DNA of 64,000 nucleotides from GCA-002708315 sp963676635 (lineage in GTDB: Bacteria > Bacteroidota > Bacteroidia > Bacteroidales > F082): positions 806,001 to 870,000 of the forward strand of contig OY781105.1 in the NCBI GenBank assembly GCA_963676635.1, in the 5' to 3' direction. Below are positions 16,885-25,097 of this stretch, one piece after another. Made by a program: the position numbers and the translations under genes. Below the pieces are notes generated by a model. That model made no database searches. It was not told the origin of the DNA and saw nothing but the letters and a program-made list of their open reading frames with translations. The number at the start of each line of letters is the position of its first letter. The first letter of the stretch is position 1.

Positions 16885-18351
16885 ATGTGGAGAAAAGTTA
16901 AATATTTGTTGCTTTCATTCATGCTGGCAACGCAGCCAATATTTTCACAATATGAGATAAACAGCAACTGTGAAAAAGCATGGAAAGCGATTATTAATCT
17001 TCGGTTTATTACAGCCGACTCATTGATAAGTAATGAATTAGAGATCAACCCCACTAACTATTACGCCTACTACCTGGATCAAATGAAAGAGGCCTATATG
17101 CTTATTGCAGACCAAAGCCAAGAAAGGTATAAGCAGTTTTGTGACAGCTACGAAAAAAGAATAGATTTTATTGAAGGTAAGGACACAGAGTCAGAATACT
17201 ATCTTAGCTGCTTAGCTGAGATGCAATTGCAAATGGGTGTTTTTAATATCCTGTTTGATGATAAGCTTTGCGGCTTGCGACATTGCTACTGTTCATACAA
17301 GAATACCTACAAAAATCTGCGGAAGCACCCTGAATACAGAGGAAGCCGAAAGCTAAAAGGGATCTATTATATTGCGGTGGACAATCTCCCACCATTTGTA
17401 AGCTGGGCTGCCAATACATTTGGCATTGAAGGAGACTATCAGTGGGGTTATAAAATACTGGATTATTTCTTTCATCACTACAGTGACACTCCGGGTCTTG
17501 CCCAGGAAGCAGCTCTCTGTAATATACTCGCTTTTAAGCTCAACAAAGACCCCCAATCAGCCTATAACTTCATAAGTCAGCTCGATACAAGCTTCCTTAA
17601 ATACAATCTTATACAATACTTTAACGCTAATGTGAACTATCTGACCGGACACAATGAAGAAGCATTAACAATATTACAGAACTCATCGCTCGACTCGGCT
17701 GAGGTATATTTTAATGGGTATAATTACCTCATGGGGAAAATTCTTCTGCGTAAGCTGGATACAAATTCAATTTCTTACTTTGACAGATATTTGAAAAACA
17801 ACCATCACAAGCAATACGAAAAGGAAATAACACATAAAAAGGCTGTGGCATATCTGATTGAAGGAGATATAGAAAGATACACAGAATATGTAAATATCGC
17901 ACAAAAAAGCGGAGAAGAGATAACCGAAAGAGACAGGGAGGCAGTATATGATCTTGACATTGACTATATCCCTGACATCACTCTCACAAAAGCATTTTTA
18001 AGTTTGAAAGGCGGTTACTATGCCAAAGCCCGTTATTACCTGGACAACTTCAATAATAATGAATGCGATTTTCTACCTTACAGGCTTAGATACAATCTGT
18101 TGAACGGCATTTACTACTTTAAGGAGGGATATAACTTTCAGGCTGAAGCCTGTTTTAACAAAGTATTAGAAGAAGGTAGTGACAGCAAATATTATTTCGC
18201 TTCAGAAGCAGCCATGTATCTGGGAATGATCTATGAAAATATCGACAACAATACAGCCAATGAATATTACGATTTAGCCTTATCCCTTTATGAAACAGAA
18301 TATTACGAGTACATCTCAGACTACAGCAAAAAAAAGCTGGAAAGCTATTAG
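16885..18351 (+). CDS. Secreted TPR-like protein of unknown function
   Basis: The 488-residue product starts at an ATG preceded by a GGAGA sequence 5 bases away, one of the few Shine-Dalgarno-like sites in the window. The N-terminus is a signal peptide (KYLLLSFMLATQPIFSQ). The rest is helical with TPR-like units: AWKAIINLRFITADSLISNELEINP, PQSAYNFISQLDT, FQAEACFNKVLEEG and AAMYLGMIYENIDNN. It is rich in Tyr and Asn and contains scattered Cys. I recognise no catalytic motif. It stands alone between a repeat-rich gap and a convergent ABC-F gene. Such proteins often act as periplasmic scaffolds, but no specific role can be assigned. Confidence 0.75.
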   Translation: MWRKVKYLLLSFMLATQPIFSQYEINSNCEKAWKAIINLRFITADSLISNELEINPTNYYAYYLDQMKEAYMLIADQSQERYKQFCDSYEKRIDFIEGKDTESEYYLSCLAEMQLQMGVFNILFDDKLCGLRHCYCSYKNTYKNLRKHPEYRGSRKLKGIYYIAVDNLPPFVSWAANTFGIEGDYQWGYKILDYFFHHYSDTPGLAQEAALCNILAFKLNKDPQSAYNFISQLDTSFLKYNLIQYFNANVNYLTGHNEEALTILQNSSLDSAEVYFNGYNYLMGKILLRKLDTNSISYFDRYLKNNHHKQYEKEITHKKAVAYLIEGDIERYTEYVNIAQKSGEEITERDREAVYDLDIDYIPDITLTKAFLSLKGGYYAKARYYLDNFNNNECDFLPYRLRYNLLNGIYYFKEGYNFQAEACFNKVLEEGSDSKYYFASEAAMYLGMIYENIDNNTANEYYDLALSLYETEYYEYISDYSKKKLESY

Positions 18352-18417
18352 CTTCTTCATCGCCTTCCTTAGCCCCGGCGCGGTGTCCACTTAAAGGCAG
18401 AGCCTCACAAAACCTCC

Positions 18418-20307
18418 TCACCCCTCAATCTCATCCAACTCCATCCATCTCAGCATCTTTTCATCAACAAGCTCCATAAGCTCACCAATGCGCTCAGAAG
18501 CTTTAGTAAGCTCCTCATAGCCAAGATCACCGGAATTTACTTTTTCTTCCAAAGCAGACTTCTCTGATTCAAGAGCTTCAATTTCCGGCATAAGACTCTC
18601 ATATTCCTTCCTTTCCTTATAGCTTAGCTTACGCTTAGCTTGTGCTTTCTTAACAGGTTTGGCAGCCTCTTTTTTCTCACTGGTTTCTTCTTTGCGCTTA
18701 AGCCGCAACTCCTCATCCTTAAGCAGTCTGTATTCGGTGTACTTGCTATGGTAGTCTTTGATATTACCACCACCTTCAAACACAAAGAGATGGTCAGCTA
18801 AACGATCCAGAAAATACCTATCGTGAGACACAAGGATAAGACAACCGCCATAACTATCAAGGAAATCCTCAAGCTTGTTAAGAGTCAGAAGGTCAAGATC
18901 ATTTGTAGGCTCATCAAGAATAAGGAAGTTAGGGTTCTTAATAAGAACAGTAAGCAGATAAAGCCGGCGTTTCTCGCCACCACTAAGCTTATAAACAAAG
19001 TCATTCTGCACTTTCGGGGGAAACATAAAATTATTCAGAAACTGAGAGGCAGTATACATCTTACCCTTATCACCCGGTATTATCTCGGCGATATCCTTAA
19101 CAACATCAATAACCTTTTGCGACTCATCAATAACAATACCTTCCTGTTTATAATGGCCGTAAACAATAGTCTCTCCGGTAATTATCTCTCCTTTATCAGG
19201 AGCTAAAGCCCCCGTTATAAGATTCAGAAATGTTGACTTACCCGCACCATTACCGCCAACAAAACCTATTCTCTCTCCTTTTTTAAATATATATTCAAAA
19301 TTATCCAGAATCACAGTATCCCCAAAAGCTTTGCTAACATTATGCATCTCCAGAATCTTATTTCCAATGCGCGACATCCTTACGTTTAGCTTAAGCTCAG
19401 CTTCATGCCTAACATTAGTAGCCTTCTCTTTGACATTCTCAAAAGAGTCGATTCGGGCTTTGGACTTATGAGTTCTTGCCTTGGGCATTCTGCGGATCCA
19501 TTCCAGTTCCTTTTTCATCAGCTTACGGGCTTTGTCAAGCTCCGTACGCCCTATATCCTCCCTGTCTGATTTCTTTTCCAGATAATAGCTGTAATTACCC
19601 CGATGATGAAATATCTCACCATCAGTAAGCTCTATAATATTATCACATACTCTGTCAAGGAAATACCTATCGTGAGTAACCATAAGAATTGTTGATTTAG
19701 ATTCCTCCAGATATTTCTCAAGCCATTCAATCATATCAATATCAAGATGGTTGGTAGGCTCATCCAGCAAAAGCAAGTCAGGCTCATCCAGAAGAGCTAT
19801 TGCAAGAGACAGACGTTTGATTTGTCCGCCAGACATCTGTCCGATTTTCTGATCGGGGTTATTAATCCTGAATCTCTCCAGCAGCTGAGTTAAACGCCGA
19901 TCGTAATCCCATGCAGCTGCAATATCCATCTTTGAAGTAGCCTCATCCAGCATCTTTTGGTTCTCCGGCGACTGCGAACGTGCAAAGCTACTAACACAGC
20001 TATGATAATGGTTAATAATCTCCATGAGTCCGCTATTGCCTGTAGCAACAACCTCACTAACTGTCAGATCACTATCAAATTCAGGCTCCTGTGGTAACAT
20101 AGAAACACTTATTCCATTACGAACAGTAACCTCTCCCCCATCTGAGGGCTCTAAATCCATGATAATGCGCAATAACGTCGATTTCCCTGCCCCATTGTTG
20201 GCTACCAATGCTGTTTTCTCGCCACTATTCAATCCGAAGCTTATACCATCAAACAATACTTTCTCCCCATATGCTTTCGAAACCCGGTCAACCGACAGAT
20301 AATTCAT
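18418..20307 (-). CDS. ABC-F family ATPase (Uup-like)
   Basis: The 629-residue soluble protein has two ABC domains and no membrane segments. Walker A motifs are NNGAGKST and GNGAGKST, signature motifs are MSGGQIKRLS and LSGGEKRRLY, and the Walker B motifs are DLLLLDEPTNHLD and FLILDEPTNDLD. The linker holds the charged PtIM-type helices (RRMPKARTHKSKARID). The C-terminal 90 residues form a Lys/Glu-rich coiled coil as in Uup. ABC-F proteins act on the ribosome or, for Uup, affect DNA stability. The ATG at 20307 is chosen because the -7 box at 20323-20330 overlaps the alternative upstream TTG. Confidence 0.93.
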   Translation of the reverse strand: MNYLSVDRVSKAYGEKVLFDGISFGLNSGEKTALVANNGAGKSTLLRIIMDLEPSDGGEVTVRNGISVSMLPQEPEFDSDLTVSEVVATGNSGLMEIINHYHSCVSSFARSQSPENQKMLDEATSKMDIAAAWDYDRRLTQLLERFRINNPDQKIGQMSGGQIKRLSLAIALLDEPDLLLLDEPTNHLDIDMIEWLEKYLEESKSTILMVTHDRYFLDRVCDNIIELTDGEIFHHRGNYSYYLEKKSDREDIGRTELDKARKLMKKELEWIRRMPKARTHKSKARIDSFENVKEKATNVRHEAELKLNVRMSRIGNKILEMHNVSKAFGDTVILDNFEYIFKKGERIGFVGGNGAGKSTFLNLITGALAPDKGEIITGETIVYGHYKQEGIVIDESQKVIDVVKDIAEIIPGDKGKMYTASQFLNNFMFPPKVQNDFVYKLSGGEKRRLYLLTVLIKNPNFLILDEPTNDLDLLTLNKLEDFLDSYGGCLILVSHDRYFLDRLADHLFVFEGGGNIKDYHSKYTEYRLLKDEELRLKRKEETSEKKEAAKPVKKAQAKRKLSYKERKEYESLMPEIEALESEKSALEEKVNSGDLGYEELTKASERIGELMELVDEKMLRWMELDEIEG

Positions 20308-20322
20308 AATTCTTGTTTTGCG

Positions 20323-20330
20323 CAAAAATA
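20323..20330 (-). promoter_or_regulatory. -7 box of the ABC-F gene
   Basis: TATTTTTG on the minus strand lies 15 bases before the ATG at 20307. It matches TAnnTTTG. Confidence 0.5.
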
Positions 20331-20395
20331 GTTATTTATGTTATTGCATGACTTGAGTTAGCTCCACTACTACTTACATTCAAAAAAAACTTCAA

Positions 20396-20430
20396 AATAG
20401 TTACCAATTTGGTAATTATTTATATCTTTG
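20396..20430 (+). promoter_or_regulatory. higBA promoter with palindromic operator
   Basis: TTACCAA-T-TTGGTAA (20401-20415) is a perfect palindrome. With flanks AATA and TATT it extends to 25 bp (20396-20420) with one mismatched pair. It sits immediately upstream of a TATCTTTG -7 box (20423-20430). This is the expected place for autorepression by the HigA antitoxin or the HigBA complex. The start codon follows 15 bases later, so the leader is very short. Confidence 0.7.
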
Positions 20431-20445
20431 CAAAAAAGATTCTGA

Positions 20446-20739
20446 ATGAGGGTTATTGCAAAAAAGATACTTAGAGATTTCTGGGACAAACATTCGGATT
20501 CAGAGCAGCATCTTAAAACGTGGTATAAAGAAGCTTCAAAAGCAAACTGGGGAAACCCCACAGATATAAAAGCTGATTATCCCAAAGCCAGCATATTAAA
20601 AGCTAACAGAGTTGTTTTTAACATTTGTGGTAACAAATACAGAATCGTAGTTGATATTAATTATGAACGAGGTTGGATATTTATAAGGTTCGTAGGAACT
20701 CATTCAGAATATGACAAAATTGACGCAAATAAAGTATAG
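20446..20739 (+). CDS. higB: HigB-type toxin (RelE superfamily mRNA interferase)
   Basis: This is a 97-residue basic protein. The stretches LRDFWDKHSDSEQHLKTWYKEA, ANWGNPTDIKADYPKASIL, NRVVFNICGNKYRIVVDINY and FIRFVGTHSEYDKID are typical of the HigB toxin family, which cleaves mRNA on the ribosome. The toxin gene precedes the antitoxin, the usual order for hig loci, and the gap to it is 3 bases. The locus is complete and looks intact. The pair could stabilise the region or act under stress, and such modules move horizontally. Confidence 0.92.
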   Translation: MRVIAKKILRDFWDKHSDSEQHLKTWYKEASKANWGNPTDIKADYPKASILKANRVVFNICGNKYRIVVDINYERGWIFIRFVGTHSEYDKIDANKV

Positions 20740-20742
20740 GCC

Positions 20743-21099
20743 ATGGAAATAAAAGTATTAAAAACAGAAGAAGATTATGAACAAGCCTTAAATAGACTTG
20801 AAGTAATATTTCATGCATCTCCTGATACAATTGATGGTGATGAAGCTGACATACTATCAATTCTTATTGAAAAATATGAAGATGAACACTTTCCAATTGA
20901 TGCACCTGATCCAATAGAAGCTATAAAATTCAGAATGGAGCAAATGAATATGACAAAGAATGAACTTGCTGAGATAATAGGATACAAAAGTCGTGTTTCT
21001 GAAATATTTAGCAGAAAAAGAAAACTTACAATTAATATGATACGGAATCTTCATAACAAAATGAATATCCCCTATGAATCACTTATAACAAATTATTAA
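20743..21099 (+). CDS. higA: HigA-type antitoxin (XRE HTH)
   Basis: The 118-residue protein has an acidic N-terminal half (IDGDEADILSILIEKYEDEHFP) that would wrap the toxin. Its C-terminal XRE helix-turn-helix is MTKNELAEIIGYKSRVSEIFSRKRKLT (about residues 66-92). It neutralises HigB and probably binds the palindrome at 20396-20420. It is followed directly by a separate promoter for rimM. Confidence 0.92.
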   Translation: MEIKVLKTEEDYEQALNRLEVIFHASPDTIDGDEADILSILIEKYEDEHFPIDAPDPIEAIKFRMEQMNMTKNELAEIIGYKSRVSEIFSRKRKLTINMIRNLHNKMNIPYESLITNY

Positions 21100-21104
21100 A
21101 AACC

Positions 21105-21112
21105 TATTTTTG
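21105..21112 (+). promoter_or_regulatory. -7 box of the rimM promoter
   Basis: TATTTTTG lies 17 bases before the rimM ATG and directly after the higA stop. rimM therefore need not depend on the toxin-antitoxin promoter. Confidence 0.5.
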
Positions 21113-21128
21113 CATAAAACATCAGATC

Positions 21129-21665
21129 ATGGACGCATTTAAAGATTACTTTTATCTCGGTAAAATAACCAAACAACATGGCTTTGAAGGCAAGGTACAA
21201 ATATTCCTCGACACCGATGAACCTGAAGAATATACTAATCTTGACGTTGTATATCTTAGCATAGCCAACAAGCCTGTTCCCTTTTTTATCGATGATATAA
21301 ACATACAGGGCAACAAAGCAATAGTAAAGTTCTCTGATGTTGACAACAACGAAAAAGCTGCTCTTACTGTAAATAAAGATTTATATCTTCCTGTTTCAAT
21401 GCTTCCGGAACTTACAGGCAATAAATTCTATTATCATGAAGCACCCGGCATGCTTGTAATAGATAAGAGCTTTGGGGAAATAGGCAAGGTTGAGAAAATT
21501 CTTGAATACCCAAATCAAGCAGTACTACAGATATTTCACGACAAAGACGAAGTACTAATTCCCATTGGTAATGAAATAATAAAAGAGTTCAACAGAAAGA
21601 AAGGAATAATAACGACAGAAGTACCGGAAGGACTTCTGGATATATATATCAGCAAAAATAATTGA
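21129..21665 (+). CDS. rimM: Ribosome maturation factor RimM
   Basis: The 178-residue product has the two RimM domains. The N-terminal beta-barrel starts YLGKITKQHGFEGKVQIFLDTD, and the PRC-barrel follows from about residue 98 (KFYYHEAPGMLVIDKSFGEIGKVEKILEYPNQ, VLIPIGNEIIKEF). It assists assembly of the 30S head by binding S19. rpsP and trmD, frequent neighbours elsewhere, are absent here. The next gene, a tRNA methyltransferase, starts after one base, so the two are likely one transcript. Confidence 0.94.
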   Translation: MDAFKDYFYLGKITKQHGFEGKVQIFLDTDEPEEYTNLDVVYLSIANKPVPFFIDDINIQGNKAIVKFSDVDNNEKAALTVNKDLYLPVSMLPELTGNKFYYHEAPGMLVIDKSFGEIGKVEKILEYPNQAVLQIFHDKDEVLIPIGNEIIKEFNRKKGIITTEVPEGLLDIYISKNN

Positions 21666-21666
21666 C

Positions 21667-22377
21667 ATGTCAGAGGCACCTTTCAAAACAAAGAAATTTG
21701 ATGTATCCCATCATAAGTCAACAATGAAAGTGGGTACAGATGCGATATTGTTAGGATTGTGGTGCGAAGTATTCAACGACTCCATTATCCTTGATGCAGG
21801 AACTGGATGTGGGATAATAGCAATGATACTGACCTCAAAGTCAGACGCCAGTGTAGTTGGTCTTGATTCCGATGGACCCTCTCTAAAGGAAGCTGCCTTA
21901 AACTTCCGTGAGTCATCATTCAGCAAATCACTGCTGGCAGAGGAAGGAGATTTTATAGACTATACAGCAAATACATCACTTAAGTATGATCTTGTTGTTT
22001 CGAACCCACCCTTTTTCTCAACAGGATTAAAATCACCTTCTGTGTCGCGACAAAAAGCAAGACATGCTTCAACTCTATCAACACAAAATCTATGCAAAGG
22101 TGCCCACAGAATACTCTCCAAAGAAGGACGACTGTGTGTAATAATTCCTTTTGATCAGAAAAATGAATTTTATAAAGTAGCTACTAATGCAGGGTTTCAT
22201 TTAAGGAAAATGCTGATAATATTCCCTAAAGAAAACACAGAGCCAAACAGAATTATTTTGGATTTTTCAATGAAAACAGTGGATTTAATGAGAACATATT
22301 ATTTCACTATCCGCAACAGTGACAATAGTTACAGCGATCAATACAAAGATCTGACCAAAGATCTCCTATGGATTTAA
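21667..22377 (+). CDS. trmN6: tRNA1(Val) (adenine37-N6)-methyltransferase
   Basis: This 236-residue class I SAM methyltransferase has KVGTDAILLGLWCEV, the SAM-binding ILDAGTGCGIIAMIL (about residues 39-53), the acidic LDSDGPS after strand 2, and the catalytic N6-adenine motif SNPPFF (about 112-117). This pattern is that of YfiC/TrmN6, which makes m6A at position 37 of a valine tRNA. It is translated right after rimM. Its stop overlaps the convergent channel gene by 4 bases. Confidence 0.9.
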   Translation: MSEAPFKTKKFDVSHHKSTMKVGTDAILLGLWCEVFNDSIILDAGTGCGIIAMILTSKSDASVVGLDSDGPSLKEAALNFRESSFSKSLLAEEGDFIDYTANTSLKYDLVVSNPPFFSTGLKSPSVSRQKARHASTLSTQNLCKGAHRILSKEGRLCVIIPFDQKNEFYKVATNAGFHLRKMLIIFPKENTEPNRIILDFSMKTVDLMRTYYFTIRNSDNSYSDQYKDLTKDLLWI

Positions 22378-23030
22378 CCCTTGTGAGAGAAACTACTTCC
22401 AATATACTTCCCAACAATCATGGCAACAATTACAGTAAGATATATTTGTCCGTTCACGCCAAGTAAAATACTAATGGACCTCGCAGTAGATGAAACAGGT
22501 AATACATCACCAAAACCTATTGTAGTGAGTGTTGTAAAAGTGAAGTAAACAACTTCACTGAAATAACGGGTTCCATCACCAAGATTAATAGCATTATTGT
22601 CATATACTAACAATATACCGTTAAGTAACACACCTATCACACCCAGCAGAAGGTATCCACTAACTGCCTGCATAACAACATTTATAGTAACATTCTTACT
22701 TTTGACAATATGTCGTATTAGCACAATCGACGCTGTTGTAAAAGCCACAATGCTTATAATAAATGATGTTACCCTAACCGTGTCTATCTCAATAAAAAAC
22801 AGAAGGATGTTACTTAATAATGCCAGTGCTACCACAATTTTCAAAAAGAAAGACCTTTTCTCAATAATTGAAAAAATTGCGAGGAGCATTATTGTATAGG
22901 ATGCAATCATCACAAAATCATGTATTACAATACCATCAATAACAGGAAATACAAAGATAAAAAGGAATATAGAGATAAGCAGAACGATACTGTTATCAAG
23001 CTTAAAAAATCTTGGACGCTTTTTTCTCAT
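22374..23030 (-). CDS. Two-pore-type potassium channel family protein
   Basis: The 218-residue membrane protein has about six hydrophobic segments. The last pair flanks the pore loop YFTFTTLTTIGFGDVLPVS, whose TIGFGD is a variant K+ selectivity filter of the Ion_trans_2 family. No cytoplasmic RCK domain is attached and the protein ends nine residues after the last helix. Selectivity for K+ is inferred from the filter. Its own -7 box lies at 23050-23057. Confidence 0.85.
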   Translation of the reverse strand: MRKKRPRFFKLDNSIVLLISIFLFIFVFPVIDGIVIHDFVMIASYTIMLLAIFSIIEKRSFFLKIVVALALLSNILLFFIEIDTVRVTSFIISIVAFTTASIVLIRHIVKSKNVTINVVMQAVSGYLLLGVIGVLLNGILLVYDNNAINLGDGTRYFSEVVYFTFTTLTTIGFGDVLPVSSTARSISILLGVNGQIYLTVIVAMIVGKYIGSSFSHKG

Positions 23031-23049
23031 TTTAACAGATGTTTAAGCG

Positions 23050-23057
23050 CAAATATA
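23050..23057 (-). promoter_or_regulatory. -7 box of the channel gene
   Basis: TATATTTG on the minus strand, 19 bases before the start codon, matches TAnnTTTG. Confidence 0.5.
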
Positions 23058-23194
23058 ATAAACACATGAAAATACAACAAAAAGATGTCTTTTTTAATTT
23101 AGATCGAAATCATAAAAAATCCCCTATATAATAAAAGGAGTGGTCATCGAATAAAAAACCACAGAAAAGTTATTATCAGTTGGTTTGTTCTTCC

Positions 23195-23202
23195 TATTTT
23201 TG
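23195..23202 (+). promoter_or_regulatory. -7 box of the aconitase-family gene
   Basis: TATTTTTG lies 21 bases before the ATG at 23224. It also excludes the in-frame TTG at 23185, which is upstream of it. Confidence 0.5.
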
Positions 23203-23223
23203 AGCTTTCTAAATTTAAAAAAA

Positions 23224-25026
23224 ATGAACATTATCGAGAAAATAATAGCAGCACATTCCGGCAGGGAAGCTGTTATGCCAGGCGATATCGTGGACATCAC
23301 CATTGACGCCAGAGCAGCACGTGACTTTGGAGGACCTAACGTTGTTAAAAACATTGAACAACATAACCTTACAATTGATGACCCATCAAAAACATTCTTC
23401 ACTTTCGACACCAATCCCACTGGAAGTGACCAGAAATATGCTGTCAACCAACAGATAGTAAGATCCTTTGCCCGCAAAAATGGCATTAAGGTTTACGACA
23501 TTGACAACGGTATCGGAACACACACCATGATTTCCGAAGGATTAGCATGGCCGGGATCAACAGCCGTTACCACAGACTCACATGCAAACATACTGGGAGC
23601 CATAGGAGCCTTCGGTCAAGGCATGGGTGATAAAGATATCAGTGCTGCCTTCCATAAGGGCAAGGTATGGTTTAAAGTACCTGAATCGGAAAAGGTAACC
23701 CTTATGGGAAAAAGACCAGCCAATGTTAGTGCCAAGGATATTGTCCTTAATCTACTTAATAAATTTGGAGCCAATACCCTTCTCGGCAAATCAGTGGAAT
23801 TCTATGGTGAGGCCGTAGACGAACTCACCCTCGACGAAAGAATTACCATTGCCTCAATGGGTACTGAGATGGGAGTAATAATTCTTCTTTTCCCTCCAAA
23901 CAAGGAAGTTATGGACTATTGCGAACAAGCTACAGGCCGCAAACTGGAAAAGATAGAAGCTGATGTTGATGCTTCATACGAATATGAGCATCTTATCGAT
24001 ATCAGCAAATTCGTCCCTATGGTAAGTCGTCCAGGCAAACCTCATGACACTGTTGACGTTAACGAGCAAAAGAAAGTACGAATTGACAGTGCATTTATAG
24101 GAAGCTGTACAAACGGACGAATGGAAGACATGCGCGTTGCTGCGAATATCCTTAAAGGACGTCATGTGGCACCAGGCGTTGTGCTAAAGATAGTGCCATC
24201 AACTGATGAAGTATGGCAGCAATGTCTGGAAGAAGGAATTGTAAAGATATTTAAAGATGCAGGGGTATTATTCTCAAACGCTGGCTGTGCAGGCTGTGCT
24301 GCCGGACAGGTAGGACAAAATGGTCCTGGAGAAGTTACCATAAGTACAGGAAACCGCAACTTCCCTGGCAAACAAGGTAAAGGAAGCGTTTACCTGGCAT
24401 CCCCGGCAACTGTTGCAGCTAGTGCTGTTGCTGGATATATTACTGATGAAAATGATATTCCAGCTGAACCTCCGGTATTTGAATTCAGTGAAGAAGAATC
24501 CAAAGAAGTTAAAGCAGCAAAACAGGAGAAAATAACAGACAAGCCTGTTATTGTTGAAGGTCGCGTGTGGTTTATTAAAGAAGATGATATTGACACTGAT
24601 ATGATATTCCATAATAGATATCTCCAAATCACAGATCCTAAAGAAATGGGGCAGTATATCTTTGACAACCTCAAAGGATATGAGGACTTTGCAAAGAAAG
24701 CCAACCCAGGCGATCTTGTTGTAACAGGTAAAAACTTTGGAGCAGGCAGCTCACGTCAGCAGGCTGTTGACGGATTTAAAACTCTGGGTGTTCAGGCTGT
24801 AATCGCTGAATCATTTGGAGCCATTTACGAGCGCAATGCCATAAATGCTGCATTCCCTATTCTTACTTACACTACAATGGAAAATATTGACCTTGAAGAT
24901 GGTGACATCATTCAGGTTAACTATGAAACAGGTGAAGTAACTAATAAAACAAAGGGCAAGAATGATAAAATAACACCTTTCTCAGAAGTGCAACTTGAAA
25001 TATATAAAAACGACGGATTGTTTTAG
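23224..25026 (+). CDS. Aconitase / isopropylmalate dehydratase family hydro-lyase, single-chain
   Basis: The 600-residue enzyme joins a LeuC-like catalytic part (residues about 1-410) and a LeuD-like swivel domain (about 440-590). Cluster ligands are seen in FIGSCTNGRMED and AGCAGCAAG. Substrate-binding stretches include TDSHANILGAIGAFGQGMGD, and GKNFGAGSSRQQAVDGF in the swivel. It would carry a [4Fe-4S] cluster and isomerise a tricarboxylic or isopropylmalate-type substrate. Classical aconitases are larger, and LeuC and LeuD are usually separate chains, so aconitase, homoaconitase-like or isopropylmalate isomerase activity remain possible. No leuA, leuB or citrate synthase gene is adjacent. 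Confidence 0.88.
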   Translation: MNIIEKIIAAHSGREAVMPGDIVDITIDARAARDFGGPNVVKNIEQHNLTIDDPSKTFFTFDTNPTGSDQKYAVNQQIVRSFARKNGIKVYDIDNGIGTHTMISEGLAWPGSTAVTTDSHANILGAIGAFGQGMGDKDISAAFHKGKVWFKVPESEKVTLMGKRPANVSAKDIVLNLLNKFGANTLLGKSVEFYGEAVDELTLDERITIASMGTEMGVIILLFPPNKEVMDYCEQATGRKLEKIEADVDASYEYEHLIDISKFVPMVSRPGKPHDTVDVNEQKKVRIDSAFIGSCTNGRMEDMRVAANILKGRHVAPGVVLKIVPSTDEVWQQCLEEGIVKIFKDAGVLFSNAGCAGCAAGQVGQNGPGEVTISTGNRNFPGKQGKGSVYLASPATVAASAVAGYITDENDIPAEPPVFEFSEEESKEVKAAKQEKITDKPVIVEGRVWFIKEDDIDTDMIFHNRYLQITDPKEMGQYIFDNLKGYEDFAKKANPGDLVVTGKNFGAGSSRQQAVDGFKTLGVQAVIAESFGAIYERNAINAAFPILTYTTMENIDLEDGDIIQVNYETGEVTNKTKGKNDKITPFSEVQLEIYKNDGLF

Positions 25027-25037
25027 GTAATTATATT

Positions 25038-25094
25038 TATGTTCGTTGTTCATTAATGGTCAACTAATTTGCCTAACTATGAACAGCGAACATA
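25038..25094. terminator. Long stem-loop between convergent genes
   Basis: Two 16-base arms (25038-25053 and 25079-25094) pair fully with one G-U pair, around a 25-base loop. It fills the 71-base gap between the convergent aconitase-family and metallophosphoesterase genes. There is no T-run, so it is not a classical intrinsic terminator, but it could block read-through or stabilise both 3' ends. Confidence 0.5.
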
Positions 25095-25097
25095 TTA

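Noticed and set aside
24274..24704. Antisense ORFs of 100-117 codons within the aconitase-family gene
   Set aside because: They lie opposite a strongly conserved gene, have no recognisable domains, and arise from its codon pattern.
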